DNA of 64,000 bases from a bacterium (GCA_022774755.1 JALFLK010000011.1:36493-100492), one strand, 5' to 3'. Counted from the stretch's first letter, positions 33,503 through 42,815 are shown. Notes: generated by a model not told the origin, from the letters alone. A program made the numbers and translations.

Positions 33503-35430
33503 AAAAAGCAATACCTTTCAAAAAACACTTTGCTCTGTTAACTGCCTGTATTCTGTCGGCAGTTATGCTGACAGTCTTCTTTCTCAGTGCTGACGCATTG
33601 GAACTTCCGGAATATGAAAACGGCGTCATCACCAATATTTCAAACAGCAGTATACTTGCAAACATACCTGAAGAAACAGTTAAGCAAGGCTACGATATAA
33701 ATGACTTTTCATATTTAATTGAAGTAATAGAACAGCAGGAAATGACCGTTTGCAATGGCGGAAAAAATTATACCGTACCGATTGAAATCGAATGGAGTTT
33801 TGATAATGCAGATACATCACAACTCGGATATCGTGAAATTGTCGGCAAAATAATACCGCCTGAAGGCTGTACCTTTGCAGACGGTGTAATTGATACTGTT
33901 ATCATTCCCTTTACGGTAATTCCTGACTCTGATTCACCCGTTGAAATAACTGATATTTTTAATTATCAGCTTATCAAAAGCGGAGTAATGCTTGCTGTCG
34001 GCGATGAAGGCTGCTGGAACGAAACAGTTGAATACTGGTATGATTTTTTGGGCTTTGTTACAGGATATACTGAATACGGGGACGAAGCTGTACTTATCCT
34101 TGAAAGCCTTGATATAAGCGACGTAAATATAAACGCCGAGGGCGAATATACTGTTACTGCTATGTTTGCACTTGACGATGAATACAACAATAAATTTTTC
34201 ATATCCGATGAACTTCGCACCATAAAAATCCCCGTCAGAATCAGCAACCCCGATAATTTTGAAATACAGATAATCGGACAGGACCTTAGTTGTTTCATGG
34301 GCGTTTATTTACATAATCAGGATAGTGAAGTTCAGATTTACTATGTTGAGAGCGAAAATGAGCTGATGCATAATAAACTGACAGAATATACCGCTTTACC
34401 TGCTGACGAAAACCTTGCAGTTGCAGGCGGAGGAATATTCCGTATTTTCAACGACAGTCTTAATTCTTACAGTCACTATTATTTTTATCTTGAATGCGGT
34501 GAAGAACGTTCAAATTACATACATATTTATTATGATGAAAGTAACATTATCGTTTCTGAATTTACGGGCGGTGACCGTGACGGAGGAGACGCAGGCTCGA
34601 ATTCTCTTCCCGACTATACTCTGCCGTATAGAGATGATGAATCGGCTCAGGATAATTCATCTAAAGACGAAAACAAAAAAACAGATCTGACCGAAAACGG
34701 AAAAGAAAAATCAAAAGTTTCTGAAAGTCCGAAAAAATCAACTTCTAATATTCAAAGCAGTACAAACGATTTAATGCAAAATTTCACAGCTGAATCAACA
34801 ACCGTTTTTGAAAATACCACTCACAACTATGCTGAGTCACAGACTGAAATATATGATGATAACAATGATGAGGGTTACGATAATTTCACAGAAATTGTCA
34901 CCGAAACAAAGGACATCATTTCAGGCTACAGATTAAATCTTTTACTGCAAAACAACGATTATGCTGTTTTTTCCAAGGGCGGTATCACTGTTCAGATTCC
35001 GAGAAACACAATAGAAAAGCTTAATGTATCAGACAATGACCGTTTCAGCGTTGAGATAATCAAGACAGATGAAAATACTGTTACTGTAACTATATTTTTT
35101 AATAACAGCGAAATCACCTTGATTGAAGGAATGAAAATTATCGCCCCGTTTGATTATGAGAGCGGCAACATCATAGTTAATGAAGTAAACAACGGAAAAG
35201 TAATAAACAGCACTTACGATAAAGCAAGCAATACCGTAAGCTTTCTTACGGGCAAAACAGGAACTTTCAAAATAACCTGCGAAAACAGCAGCTTTGAAAA
35301 TACAGATATAAATACAACTGACCAAGGCTCAAGCGGTGTTGATCTGTTCTTAATTGTCGTTGCGGTACTTGTTTTATTAACAGCTTGTGTCACAGTTGCC
35401 GTGCTTTTATTCAGGAGAAGAAAAAGATGA
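33499..35430 (+). CDS. Large membrane-anchored surface protein between regulator and kinase
   Basis: A 643-residue protein with a signal peptide, a long extracellular region and a C-terminal membrane segment (LFLIVVAVLVLLTACVTVAV) followed by RRRKR. The first part is beta-rich with Ig-like features; a Ser/Thr/Asn/Glu linker of about residues 370-470 separates it from a C-terminal beta-domain (GGITVQIPRNTIEKLNVSDN). No sortase motif precedes the final helix. It overlaps the response regulator and the kinase by four bases each. It may be a sensor partner or a co-regulated surface protein. The family is not recognised. Confidence 0.75.
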   Translation: MKKAIPFKKHFALLTACILSAVMLTVFFLSADALELPEYENGVITNISNSSILANIPEETVKQGYDINDFSYLIEVIEQQEMTVCNGGKNYTVPIEIEWSFDNADTSQLGYREIVGKIIPPEGCTFADGVIDTVIIPFTVIPDSDSPVEITDIFNYQLIKSGVMLAVGDEGCWNETVEYWYDFLGFVTGYTEYGDEAVLILESLDISDVNINAEGEYTVTAMFALDDEYNNKFFISDELRTIKIPVRISNPDNFEIQIIGQDLSCFMGVYLHNQDSEVQIYYVESENELMHNKLTEYTALPADENLAVAGGGIFRIFNDSLNSYSHYYFYLECGEERSNYIHIYYDESNIIVSEFTGGDRDGGDAGSNSLPDYTLPYRDDESAQDNSSKDENKKTDLTENGKEKSKVSESPKKSTSNIQSSTNDLMQNFTAESTTVFENTTHNYAESQTEIYDDNNDEGYDNFTEIVTETKDIISGYRLNLLLQNNDYAVFSKGGITVQIPRNTIEKLNVSDNDRFSVEIIKTDENTVTVTIFFNNSEITLIEGMKIIAPFDYESGNIIVNEVNNGKVINSTYDKASNTVSFLTGKTGTFKITCENSSFENTDINTTDQGSSGVDLFLIVVAVLVLLTACVTVAVLLFRRRKR

Positions 35431-37358
35431 AAAAGAACAGTCCATTTGTCAGGTATATCGGAATTATTCTTACAATTATTCTTTCTTCACTCTTTTTCAT
35501 AACAATATATTCTGTTGACAATAAATATACGCAAAGCTCTGTTCAGCCTATAGACGGTATGCTGATATTAACAGAAGATGATTTAGATAATAACCCTTCA
35601 AATTTTCTGATAAGGGGCTGGAGATTTTATCCAAACGTCTTGCTGACTCCCGAACAGTACAACGAAAATGCATCAGAATTATACAGCACATACGTTTCAA
35701 TAGGAGAAAATACAGGACTTACTGACGAAAACGGAGTTGCTCCGCACGGGTACGGCACATATGTATTAACGCTTGTTCTTCCCGAAAAAACTGCAACCTA
35801 CGCTTTGTATCTGCCCGAAATTTATTGTGCCTATCGTCTTTACATAGATGATGAGGAAATCATCAGTATAGGTACTCCCGAAAAAGATAATTACAATGCA
35901 GTCACAGCAAACCGAATGATAACCTTTGACCATTCCGGAAGTAATGCGGTTACTGTAATGCTTGCGGTAAACAATGAGTCATACATTTACGGAGGAATGG
36001 TTTACCCCCCCTCTTTCGGAACACCTGTTGCACTTAATTATCAGCGTGGAATAAATCTGGGCTTGTACCTTGCGGTGATTTCAATTGTAGCGTTCATTAT
36101 GATTTTTTGCCTGTTCTTTGCAATAAGGCATAAACATCAGAATGCCGTGCTTTATACCCTGATGTGTTTTTTCACCATATTATTTATCGGATACCCAATT
36201 CTTCACACAGGATTTACTCTTTCAGTGTTTCCGTGGTATGCAATAGAAACAACAAGCGGATATATAGTTTTATTTCTGACAATCCTCGTTAACAACCGCA
36301 TTTGCAGGGTGCGTCACATAACAAATGTAATTTCTTCGGCGGTTTCTGCCGCATTCTGCATATTGATTTTTACTTACACAATGAATGCTTCATTTGTCAG
36401 CGGGGTATTTATTGATTTATTCTCAAATATTATTTTCTGCTATAAGCTTCTGACGGCAGGATACTTGCTGATAACAGGCTGGCACAGTACAAGCGAATAC
36501 AATGAAAACTACAGACCTCTGTTTTATGCATCGCTGTTCTATGCAAGCTCGTGCGTCTGGGACAGAATACTTCCGATGTACGAGCCAATTTACGGAGGGA
36601 GATTTATCGAATACGGCTGTCTTGCCCTTGTGCTTTCAATCGGATTTATGCTGTTAAAAGAAATTATTCAGAGCTATTCCTATAGCATGGCTTTTGCAGA
36701 AGAAAATAAACAGATGACACGACAGCTTGCAATGCAGACTGAATATTCTGCGCAGATAAAACAGCAGTATGAGGAAAAGCGCAGGCTTATCCACGATTTC
36801 AGACAACATATCAGAGTCATCAACAGTATGGTAAATAGCAGCGACAATAATGAGCTCAAGCAATATTTATCGGAGCTTTCATATGAAATTACAAGCGATA
36901 AGGGTGCTCAAAGCATTGTTTTTTGTGAAAACACGGCAGTTGACGCACTTATCAGATATTACGCCGGAATTATGGATGAAAAAGGCATCCGCTCTCAGTT
37001 TCATCTCACAATTCCGAAAAAGCTTGACATTTCGGATGTTGAACTTTGCACTGTACTTGGAAATCTGATTGAAAATGCTGTTGAAGCCTGCGAAAATCAG
37101 AACTGCGGTGATAAATCAGTTTCAGTCAGCAGTACCGTTAAAGGCTCACATTTGTTTATAGTTATCCGCAATACCTTCAACGGTGAAATAAGGAAATTTC
37201 ACAACTGCTTTATGTCCTCAAAAGGAATCAACCGTCCGGGAATAGGAATTTCCTCGTCTATGAAGATTATTAGCAACAACAGCGGTTCAATAAACATTAC
37301 AAACAACGACAGTCAATTTCAGGTTGGAATCACTCTGCCGCTGAAATCCGAAACATAA
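35427..37358 (+). CDS. GHKL sensor histidine kinase with 7TMR-DISM-like input
   Basis: A 643-residue kinase: N-terminal membrane segment, an extracellular beta-domain resembling 7TMR-DISM extracellular modules (GYGTYVLTLVLPEKTATYAL), about seven membrane segments from residue 215 to 420, a short coiled coil, the H-box LIHDFRQHIR (His456) and an ATPase domain with N-box NLIENAVEAC (Asn546, Asn550) and GIGISSSMKI. This type pairs with LytTR regulators. ATG 35427 overlaps the preceding stop. The extracellular module suggests a carbohydrate or other soluble ligand, not a peptide-export partner. Confidence 0.9.
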   Translation: MKKNSPFVRYIGIILTIILSSLFFITIYSVDNKYTQSSVQPIDGMLILTEDDLDNNPSNFLIRGWRFYPNVLLTPEQYNENASELYSTYVSIGENTGLTDENGVAPHGYGTYVLTLVLPEKTATYALYLPEIYCAYRLYIDDEEIISIGTPEKDNYNAVTANRMITFDHSGSNAVTVMLAVNNESYIYGGMVYPPSFGTPVALNYQRGINLGLYLAVISIVAFIMIFCLFFAIRHKHQNAVLYTLMCFFTILFIGYPILHTGFTLSVFPWYAIETTSGYIVLFLTILVNNRICRVRHITNVISSAVSAAFCILIFTYTMNASFVSGVFIDLFSNIIFCYKLLTAGYLLITGWHSTSEYNENYRPLFYASLFYASSCVWDRILPMYEPIYGGRFIEYGCLALVLSIGFMLLKEIIQSYSYSMAFAEENKQMTRQLAMQTEYSAQIKQQYEEKRRLIHDFRQHIRVINSMVNSSDNNELKQYLSELSYEITSDKGAQSIVFCENTAVDALIRYYAGIMDEKGIRSQFHLTIPKKLDISDVELCTVLGNLIENAVEACENQNCGDKSVSVSSTVKGSHLFIVIRNTFNGEIRKFHNCFMSSKGINRPGIGISSSMKIISNNSGSINITNNDSQFQVGITLPLKSET

Positions 37359-37569
37359 AATATAATGCGATTGCAGTGAATGAATATTTATTATTCTATA
37401 CATAATAACGAAGGGTTAAATTTTCCAATAGCATCAAAACAACAAAAACACAAATCTGATGCTCTGCGGCTCTGAATTGGCTTATCTATACGGTTTGTTA
37501 ACTTTCATCAATTGTGCCAAAACCGCATAACGAGAGTTGGAACCAGATTCTGAAACTGCAAAACAAAAA

Positions 37570-37725
37570 CTGATTAAAAACTGCGTTCAAACCGTTTTTT
37601 GATATAATTTTATGTATTGAACGCGGTCTGATTTTTCGCTTTTGATGCTCATTTCAGGAATCAAAATGCTCAGCCGACACTGATAATTCCAACTATTCCG
37701 TCTGCCGCATCGTCATACAGAATTA
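37570..37725 (-). repeat. Repeat R2, copy C (inverted, more diverged)
   Basis: Read on the minus strand it includes GCGGCAGACGGAATAGTTGG, the stop after DDAADGIVGIISVG, GCATTTTGATTCCTGAAATG, AAAAATCAGACCG and ATATCAAAAAACGGTTTG. It lines up over about 150 bp with copies A and B, but its terminator hairpin has lost pairing in the 3' arm. The surrounding non-coding stretch 37359-37992 holds nothing else I can identify apart from a possible promoter (TTACAG, 17 bp, TAAAAT) near 37932-37960 for the ABC remnant. Confidence 0.75.
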
Positions 37726-37992
37726 TTATATCATCAAGATATATATATATTTGAAAAGTCATAACAAATATATTCTAAGGGTTTGGAAACATAAATTCCA
37801 AACCCTTTTCTTTTAGCATGGCAAAAAAGCATTATGTTTGTGAGTATTAATTCTCAAATCCAATACCAAATATCATTTATCTGAATTTAATTAATGTGAC
37901 AAAAGTCATATCGGTTTTATTTCTAAATTCACTTACAGATATTTCTGTGATATGCTAAAATCTAATTACAGAATTTGAAGGAGAGAGTTTTT

Positions 37993-38400
37993 ATGGAAAA
38001 CAATACGATATTAAAGTTTGACGGCTTGAGCAAAAAATTCGGAAACAAAACAGTAGTTGACCATATTTCGCTTGAAATAAAGGAAGGTGAGATTTTCGGT
38101 CTGCTCGGTCCAAACGGAGCAGGAAAAAGTACTACACTTAATATGGTTTGCTCGCTTCTTAAGCCAACCTCAGGCAATATTGAAATTTTCGGCATGAAAA
38201 CATCAAACGATATGGAGAAAATCAAAAAGAAGATAGGATATATTCCTCAGGAGCTTGCAATTTACTACCTCACAGGAAAAAAGTAAGTGGCTGACATTGC
38301 AAGTTCAGCCATAAAAACACTTTGTGCTTATTCATTAACGATTATCTGCTTTCAGTATCTGCGCAAAAAGCAGAGAGTTAAGCATAATAATTTTGACAGC
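37993..38400 (+). pseudogene. Truncated ABC transporter ATPase joined to a permease-like tail
   Basis: ATG 37993 (GAAGGAG upstream) opens a normal ABC ATPase: LGPNGAGKSTTLN is the Walker A, and GYIPQELAIY the Q-loop. It stops at 38284-38286, before the LSGGQ signature, Walker B and H-loop. The same frame resumes after the stop as VADIASSAIKTLCAYSLTI and ends in QYLRKKQRV, which looks like the last membrane helix of an ABC-2 permease. An internal deletion has most likely joined the ends of an ATPase gene and a permease gene. The permease identity is a guess. Confidence 0.75.
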
Positions 38401-38966
38401 AAGATATATTTAACCTGTTCAATATTCAAAATAACAGCTAATTGTTCTGCGATCATTGAAAGTAGGCTTTCATCACGGTAAAAAGCACGATCAGCAGAGA
38501 ATACAACACTTCCGTTTTTCAGATTGTTAAAGAAGATATCAGAATAATACTGTTTAGAAATATTAGGGTTAAGAACTTTACAAGCATTAAAGCATTTATT
38601 AAATTCAAAAGCTAATTCTTCGATATCATTAGTTTTTTTGCGTTTTTGATGCGAAATGCACTGACCATACTTAACAATAATCAATAGTAAACCTTCCCAT
38701 CCCTTGATTTCATTAGGATAGGTTTCAGTTATTTTATAGTATTCTGCTATTGCTTTGTCAATTTGTCCAATTTTTAAAAAAGTTTCAGCATTTTCCAATA
38801 TTCTTTCTTTTTCAGCGTTTCCTTTTACAACCTCAACAGTTCCCAAAACTATCAATTTTTTTGCTTGTTCAATAGTGTACTTTGTGCCGCAGTGTTCACA
38901 TTGATAGTAACCGTCCTTTTTGATAAGCTGATTACTTCCGCATAATTCACATTTAATTGCTTGCAT
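38352..38966 (-). CDS. Zinc-ribbon protein with TPR-like helices
   Basis: A 204-residue protein from ATG 38966 (GGAGG upstream). An N-terminal zinc ribbon, CELCGSNQLIKKDGYYQCEHCG, has both CxxC pairs, followed by EQAKKLI and TPR-like helices (AETFLKIGQIDKAIAEYYK). The C-terminus (LLSKLLCLTLCFLRRY) lies antisense to the permease-like tail of the adjacent ABC remnant and looks unnatural, so the gene may have lost its original 3' end in the same deletion. Such zinc-ribbon/TPR proteins have no defined role. Confidence 0.65.
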   Translation of the reverse strand: MQAIKCELCGSNQLIKKDGYYQCEHCGTKYTIEQAKKLIVLGTVEVVKGNAEKERILENAETFLKIGQIDKAIAEYYKITETYPNEIKGWEGLLLIIVKYGQCISHQKRKKTNDIEELAFEFNKCFNACKVLNPNISKQYYSDIFFNNLKNGSVVFSADRAFYRDESLLSMIAEQLAVILNIEQVKYILLSKLLCLTLCFLRRY

Positions 38967-38997
38967 AAGTTCAAACCTCCTCGCCAATATCTAATTA

Positions 38998-39160
38998 TTG
39001 ATGCTATTTTGATGATGTAGCAGACGGAAACGTTGGAATTATTAGCAACCGTTGAACATTTTGATGCCTTAAATAAGCACCAAAACAGGAAAATCAGACC
39101 GTGCTCCGTACATAAAAACATATCAAAAAACGGCTTAAACGCAGTGTTTAAGCCGTTTTT
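38998..39160 (+). repeat. Repeat R2, copy B, abutting tRNA-Trp
   Basis: Near-identical to copy A over the full length, including AAAATCAGACCGTGCTCC and the hairpin AACGGCTTAAAC/GTTTAAGCCGTT. It ends four bases from the 3' end of tRNA-Trp. The symmetric hairpin may end both the tRNA transcript and any transcript entering from the left. Confidence 0.85.
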
Positions 39161-39163
39161 GAT

Positions 39164-39239
39164 TGGCAGGGGCAGAAGGACTCGAACCCTCGGCACGCGG
39201 TTTTGGAGACCGCTGCTCTACCAACTGAGCTATACCCCT
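39164..39239 (-). tRNA. tRNA-Trp (anticodon CCA)
   Basis: Read on the minus strand: acceptor AGGGGTA pairs with TGCCCCT, D-arm TAGCTCAGTTGGTAGAGC, anticodon stem GCGGT/ACCGC with loop CTCCAAA giving anticodon CCA, T-arm GAGGGTTCGAGTCCTTC, discriminator G and an encoded CCA. Length 76 nt. All arms pair. Confidence 0.95.
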
Positions 39240-39380
39240 ATGTTAAGTTTTAACATAAAATCTGTGCAAGACAACAACTGCCAACTGCCGTGCAACCGAT
39301 GCTTGCGCAAGACAACAACTGCAAAATAGTCGCTGCCAACCGACAAGCAACATTTTATCATTTTTTGCGTTTTATGTCAA
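39240..39380 (-). promoter_or_regulatory. Promoter and repeat-bearing leader of tRNA-Trp
   Basis: On the minus strand TTGACA (39380-39375) and TAAAAT (39357-39352) are 17 bp apart. The transcript would start about 105 nt before the mature tRNA. The leader carries two copies of GCAAGACAACAACTGC (39266-39281 and 39307-39322) and a palindrome, ATGTTAA...TTAACAT, next to the tRNA. The remaining bases to 39498 are AT-rich and empty. Confidence 0.75.
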
Positions 39381-39497
39381 TACAAAATTTTTTAATTTCA
39401 AAAATTCGAAATTTATTATTCAAATGCATTTTTTATATGTGTTTATTTGTTAGGGTTATTATGGCTAAAACGCCGATATCAATATAAAATCATTGCT

Positions 39498-39538
39498 AAA
39501 AAACCGCCTGAGCTCTGCTTTTGAACTCAAGCGGTTTA
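39498..39538 (-). terminator. Terminator of murE
   Basis: On the minus strand AAACCGCTTGAG pairs with CTCAGGCGGTTT (39526-39537 with 39501-39512), followed by a T run. Confidence 0.88.
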
Positions 39539-39541
39539 AAT

Positions 39542-41011
39542 TTATTTTCCATCCATATCTTTTACAATATCCGCAATAACTTCTCTTTCGTCAAGATGAT
39601 ATTTAACGCCCTTAATTTCTTGATAGTCCTCATGGCCTTTTCCGGCGAGCACTACAATATCGCCGTCCCGGGCGTTTTCCATACAATATCTGATTGCGTC
39701 TTTACGGTTTGGAACAACAACATATTTGCCGTCGGTTTTGTTAATGCCGGTTTTGATGTCCTCGATTATATCCATTACATCCTCAAATCGGGAATTGTCC
39801 TCGGTTATTACGGAGAGGTCGGACATTTTACCCGATATTTCGCCCATTTCGTAACGGCGCACCTTGGGGCGGTTTCCGCCTGCGCCGAACATTGTAATCA
39901 GCCTGTTGGGGTTGTACTGCCTTAATGTTGAGAGAACATTCTCCATAGATACTGCGTTGTGAGCGTAGTCGATAAGCAGGGTGTAGTTGCCGGGAACATC
40001 TACGATTTCCACTCTGCCCTTAACCTTTGCTTTTTTAAGACCTGCAAGAACAGCCTCCCGAGAAACGCCCAGCTTGAGGCAAACGGCTATGGCGGCCACG
40101 GCATTATAAACATTGAATTTTCCGGGGATGGCTACATCGGGTGAGAGTCGTGCGATTCCATCTGTTTCAAAATGTACGCCGATAAAGCCCGCCTGAGAAA
40201 TCAGTCGGTCATTAAAAGCACGAAGATCGGCATTTTCTGAATATCCGAAGGTTTCAATGGGGCAAACTGCATTTTCAGTAACCTTTTTCCAGGCGGGGTC
40301 GTCACAGTTTGCGATGCCGTAGGCGCATTTTTTAAAAAGCAGGCTCTTGCAATAGAGGTATTCAGCCAAATCTTTGTGCTCGCTGTCGCCGATATGGTCG
40401 TCGGAGAAATTGGTGAATACGCCTATGTCAAAGGTGATGCCGTCGATTCTGTGCCACTTAAGCCCCAAGGAGGAAGCCTCTATAACCATAGCCTTGCATC
40501 CCTCGTCAACCATTTGTCGCATAGCCTTTTCAACCTCGTAGGATTCGGGAGTGGTGTTGTTTGTCTTGATGAGCTTATCGCCGATAATTATTCCCAAAGT
40601 GCCGATTGTGCCTGTTTTTATGCCATCTTCATCCAGAATGGATTTAATCATGGCAACCGTTGTGGTTTTTCCTTTTGTGCCGGTGACGGCTACGGTTTTA
40701 AGGGATTTTGCCGGATTGCCGAAAAACTCGGCGCTCATCAGAGCCAGGGCTTCTCTTGTATCGTCAACTTTGATTATTGTGGCGTCCTCGTTATCAGTTT
40801 CGACGCTTTTTGAAACAACCAGTGCGGCGGCGCCTTTATTCAGAGCGTCCTGAGCGTAAGTGTGACCGTCTGAATTGTATCCCTCAAGGCACACAAATAC
40901 AGTGCCGGGGACAACTTTTCGGGAGTCGTATATAATATCGGAAACTTCAATATCGTCGTTTCCCTGAATAAGCTCGTAATTTAGATTTTTCAACAGGCTT
41001 TTAAGTGTCAT
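39542..41011 (-). CDS. murE: UDP-MurNAc-tripeptide synthetase (MurE)
   Basis: A 489-residue Mur ligase in the usual three domains. The N-terminal UMAG-binding part has ISDIIYDSRKVVPGTVFVC-like sequence. The central ATPase domain has VTGTKGKTTTVAMI, NNTTPESYEV and SSLGLKWHRIDG. The C-terminal domain has LLIDYAHNAVSMENVL and MFGAGGNRPKVRR. It adds the third residue of the peptidoglycan stem peptide. The specificity loop reads EDNSRFED instead of the DNPR of meso-diaminopimelate ligases; the Arg is kept but Pro is Ser. ATG 41011 has AAAAGGGTGAT upstream. It stands alone, not in a dcw cluster. Confidence 0.9.
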   Translation of the reverse strand: MTLKSLLKNLNYELIQGNDDIEVSDIIYDSRKVVPGTVFVCLEGYNSDGHTYAQDALNKGAAALVVSKSVETDNEDATIIKVDDTREALALMSAEFFGNPAKSLKTVAVTGTKGKTTTVAMIKSILDEDGIKTGTIGTLGIIIGDKLIKTNNTTPESYEVEKAMRQMVDEGCKAMVIEASSLGLKWHRIDGITFDIGVFTNFSDDHIGDSEHKDLAEYLYCKSLLFKKCAYGIANCDDPAWKKVTENAVCPIETFGYSENADLRAFNDRLISQAGFIGVHFETDGIARLSPDVAIPGKFNVYNAVAAIAVCLKLGVSREAVLAGLKKAKVKGRVEIVDVPGNYTLLIDYAHNAVSMENVLSTLRQYNPNRLITMFGAGGNRPKVRRYEMGEISGKMSDLSVITEDNSRFEDVMDIIEDIKTGINKTDGKYVVVPNRKDAIRYCMENARDGDIVVLAGKGHEDYQEIKGVKYHLDEREVIADIVKDMDGK

Positions 41012-41525
41012 AAAAATCACCCTTTTATTATATGTATTAAACAGACAGGCCTACACCATCGTAAATCTATTATATCAATGTAGCAGAAAAAATACAACTT
41101 GTTGATTTAATCAGCGAATACGGGGGCTTTTGGTTATTTTATACTATAAAATTTATTTTTCCACAATTTAAAGCCGAGAACACCGTCGAAAAATGCACAA
41201 AAAGATACATCGACTGTTTGATTTAGCAATAAATAAAAAATCTTATTGGCAAAATTAACAAATAATACATTGTAATAATAAACAAAAAATCAAACGCATA
41301 TTTGTTCAAAAAAACAAAAACAAAAAATTACATTGTATTTTTGCACAAAAAATTAGTCTAAATTTAATCACTTAGACAAAAAGTACAAAAGGAGTTGCAA
41401 TTTTACGCCCATTTGTAGTATAATTTTTGTAGTGACAAGTGATGTCTTTGTGATAATTGTCACCTCGGAGGTGCTTTCCGAGAATAATTATGTAAAATTT
41501 TTTATTGAGAAAGAAGGAAACAAAC
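41012..41525 (+). promoter_or_regulatory. Divergent control region; promoter of the malEFG operon
   Basis: This 514-bp AT-rich region has no gene. TTGCAA (41395-41400) and TATAAT (41419-41424), 18 bp apart, form a good promoter about 100 nt before the malE start. No LacI-type operator or catabolite-response element was evident by eye. Confidence 0.65.
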
Positions 41526-42815
41526 ATGAAGAAGATTATTGCAGGTGTTCTTGCAGTAATGATGATGACAGCTGCTTTTGCAGGCTGTTCAAACTCAGGC
41601 ACAGCTTCATCAAGTTCAGCACAGGGAAGTGCGGTAGCAGCAGATGAGAGCTCATTGTTCGGCGACGAGGACAACATTAAACTGAAGGTTTGGGGTCCTG
41701 ATAAATCCGTTGATTTGCTCAAAAAGCAGTGCGACGCATTTATTGCTAAGTATCCCGACAAGACAATTTCTATTGATGTTGTTGCTCAGGGCGAGAATGA
41801 CGCAGCTACACAGCTTCTTAACGACGCATCAACTGCAGCCGATGTTTTCGGTCTCCCCAGCGACCAGCTTAACAAGCTCGTAAACGCTAAGGTTATTCAG
41901 AAGGTTGCTACAAGCTTCCTTGATGATGTTAAAGCTAACAACGAAGAAAATGTAGTTAAAGCCGGTACAGTAGACGATACACTCTATGCTTTCCCCGAGA
42001 CAGCAGATAACGGTTACTATCTTGTTTACGACAAGAGCGTTATTAAAGAGGGCGACGAGGCAAAGCTTGAGACAGTTCTTGAGGATTGTAAGGCAGCAGG
42101 CAGAAAGTTTATTATGAGCGCAGGCGACGGCTTCTATGCTTGTATGTTCGTATTCACAGGCGGATGCCAGACAGCAGGTCTTGAGGAAGACGGACTTACT
42201 CAGAAGTTCTCTGACTACGACGAAACAGAAGTAATTTCCACAATGCAGGCATTCTCAAAGCTGTTCCACGATTATTCCGGAACATTCCAGTCACTTGAAG
42301 TTTCCAACATTTCTTCAGGTTTTGCCAGCGGCACATGCGGCGCTGGTATTGACGGTACTTGGGATTCAGCTTCCAACCAGGCAGCATTGGGCGACAACTA
42401 CGGCGCAGCTAAGCTTCCTACAATCAATGTAAACGGCGAAGATAAGCAGATTGTTTCTATGTTCGGTTACAAATATATCGGCGTTAACGCTGCTTCTCAG
42501 TTCCCGAGAGCATCTCAGATTCTTGCTAACTACCTCACAAGCGAGGAGTGCCAGGTTCAGAGAGCTGAAGAGTTAGGCTGGGGTCCTTCAAACAAAGCAG
42601 CTGCAAGCTCTGATGTTGTAACAAAAAGCGCAACAATCAAGGCTGTTCTTGAGCAGGCTAAGCATTCTGTAGCACAGGCTGACCTTGCTGACCAGTTCTG
42701 GGATCCTATGGGCAACCTGGGCAACAAGCTTATTGCAGAAAATACAGATCCTACAAATGCAGATTATATGAAGACTTTGCTTGAGGATACACTTGCAAAC
42801 ATCAAGGATGTTTAA
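41526..42815 (+). CDS. Maltose/maltodextrin-type ABC transporter binding lipoprotein
   Basis: A 429-residue extracellular binding lipoprotein (lipobox FAGC, Cys21; mature N-terminus SNSG). It has the cluster-B sugar-binding fold typical of MalE: IKLKVWGPDKSVDLLKKQCD near residue 53, AADVFGLPSDQLNKLVNA, LYAFPETADNGYYLVYDKSV and CGAGIDGTWDSASN. MalE family members bind maltose or longer alpha-glucans. The following permeases resemble MalF and MalG. AAGGAA precedes ATG 41526. A strong hairpin after the gene probably limits read-through into the permease genes. Confidence 0.88.
   Translation: MKKIIAGVLAVMMMTAAFAGCSNSGTASSSSAQGSAVAADESSLFGDEDNIKLKVWGPDKSVDLLKKQCDAFIAKYPDKTISIDVVAQGENDAATQLLNDASTAADVFGLPSDQLNKLVNAKVIQKVATSFLDDVKANNEENVVKAGTVDDTLYAFPETADNGYYLVYDKSVIKEGDEAKLETVLEDCKAAGRKFIMSAGDGFYACMFVFTGGCQTAGLEEDGLTQKFSDYDETEVISTMQAFSKLFHDYSGTFQSLEVSNISSGFASGTCGAGIDGTWDSASNQAALGDNYGAAKLPTINVNGEDKQIVSMFGYKYIGVNAASQFPRASQILANYLTSEECQVQRAEELGWGPSNKAAASSDVVTKSATIKAVLEQAKHSVAQADLADQFWDPMGNLGNKLIAENTDPTNADYMKTLLEDTLANIKDV

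Noticed and set aside
38287..38481. Plus-strand frame MADIASSAIKT as a separate gene
   Set aside because: It is the in-frame continuation after the stop of the truncated ABC gene and has no ribosome site of its own.
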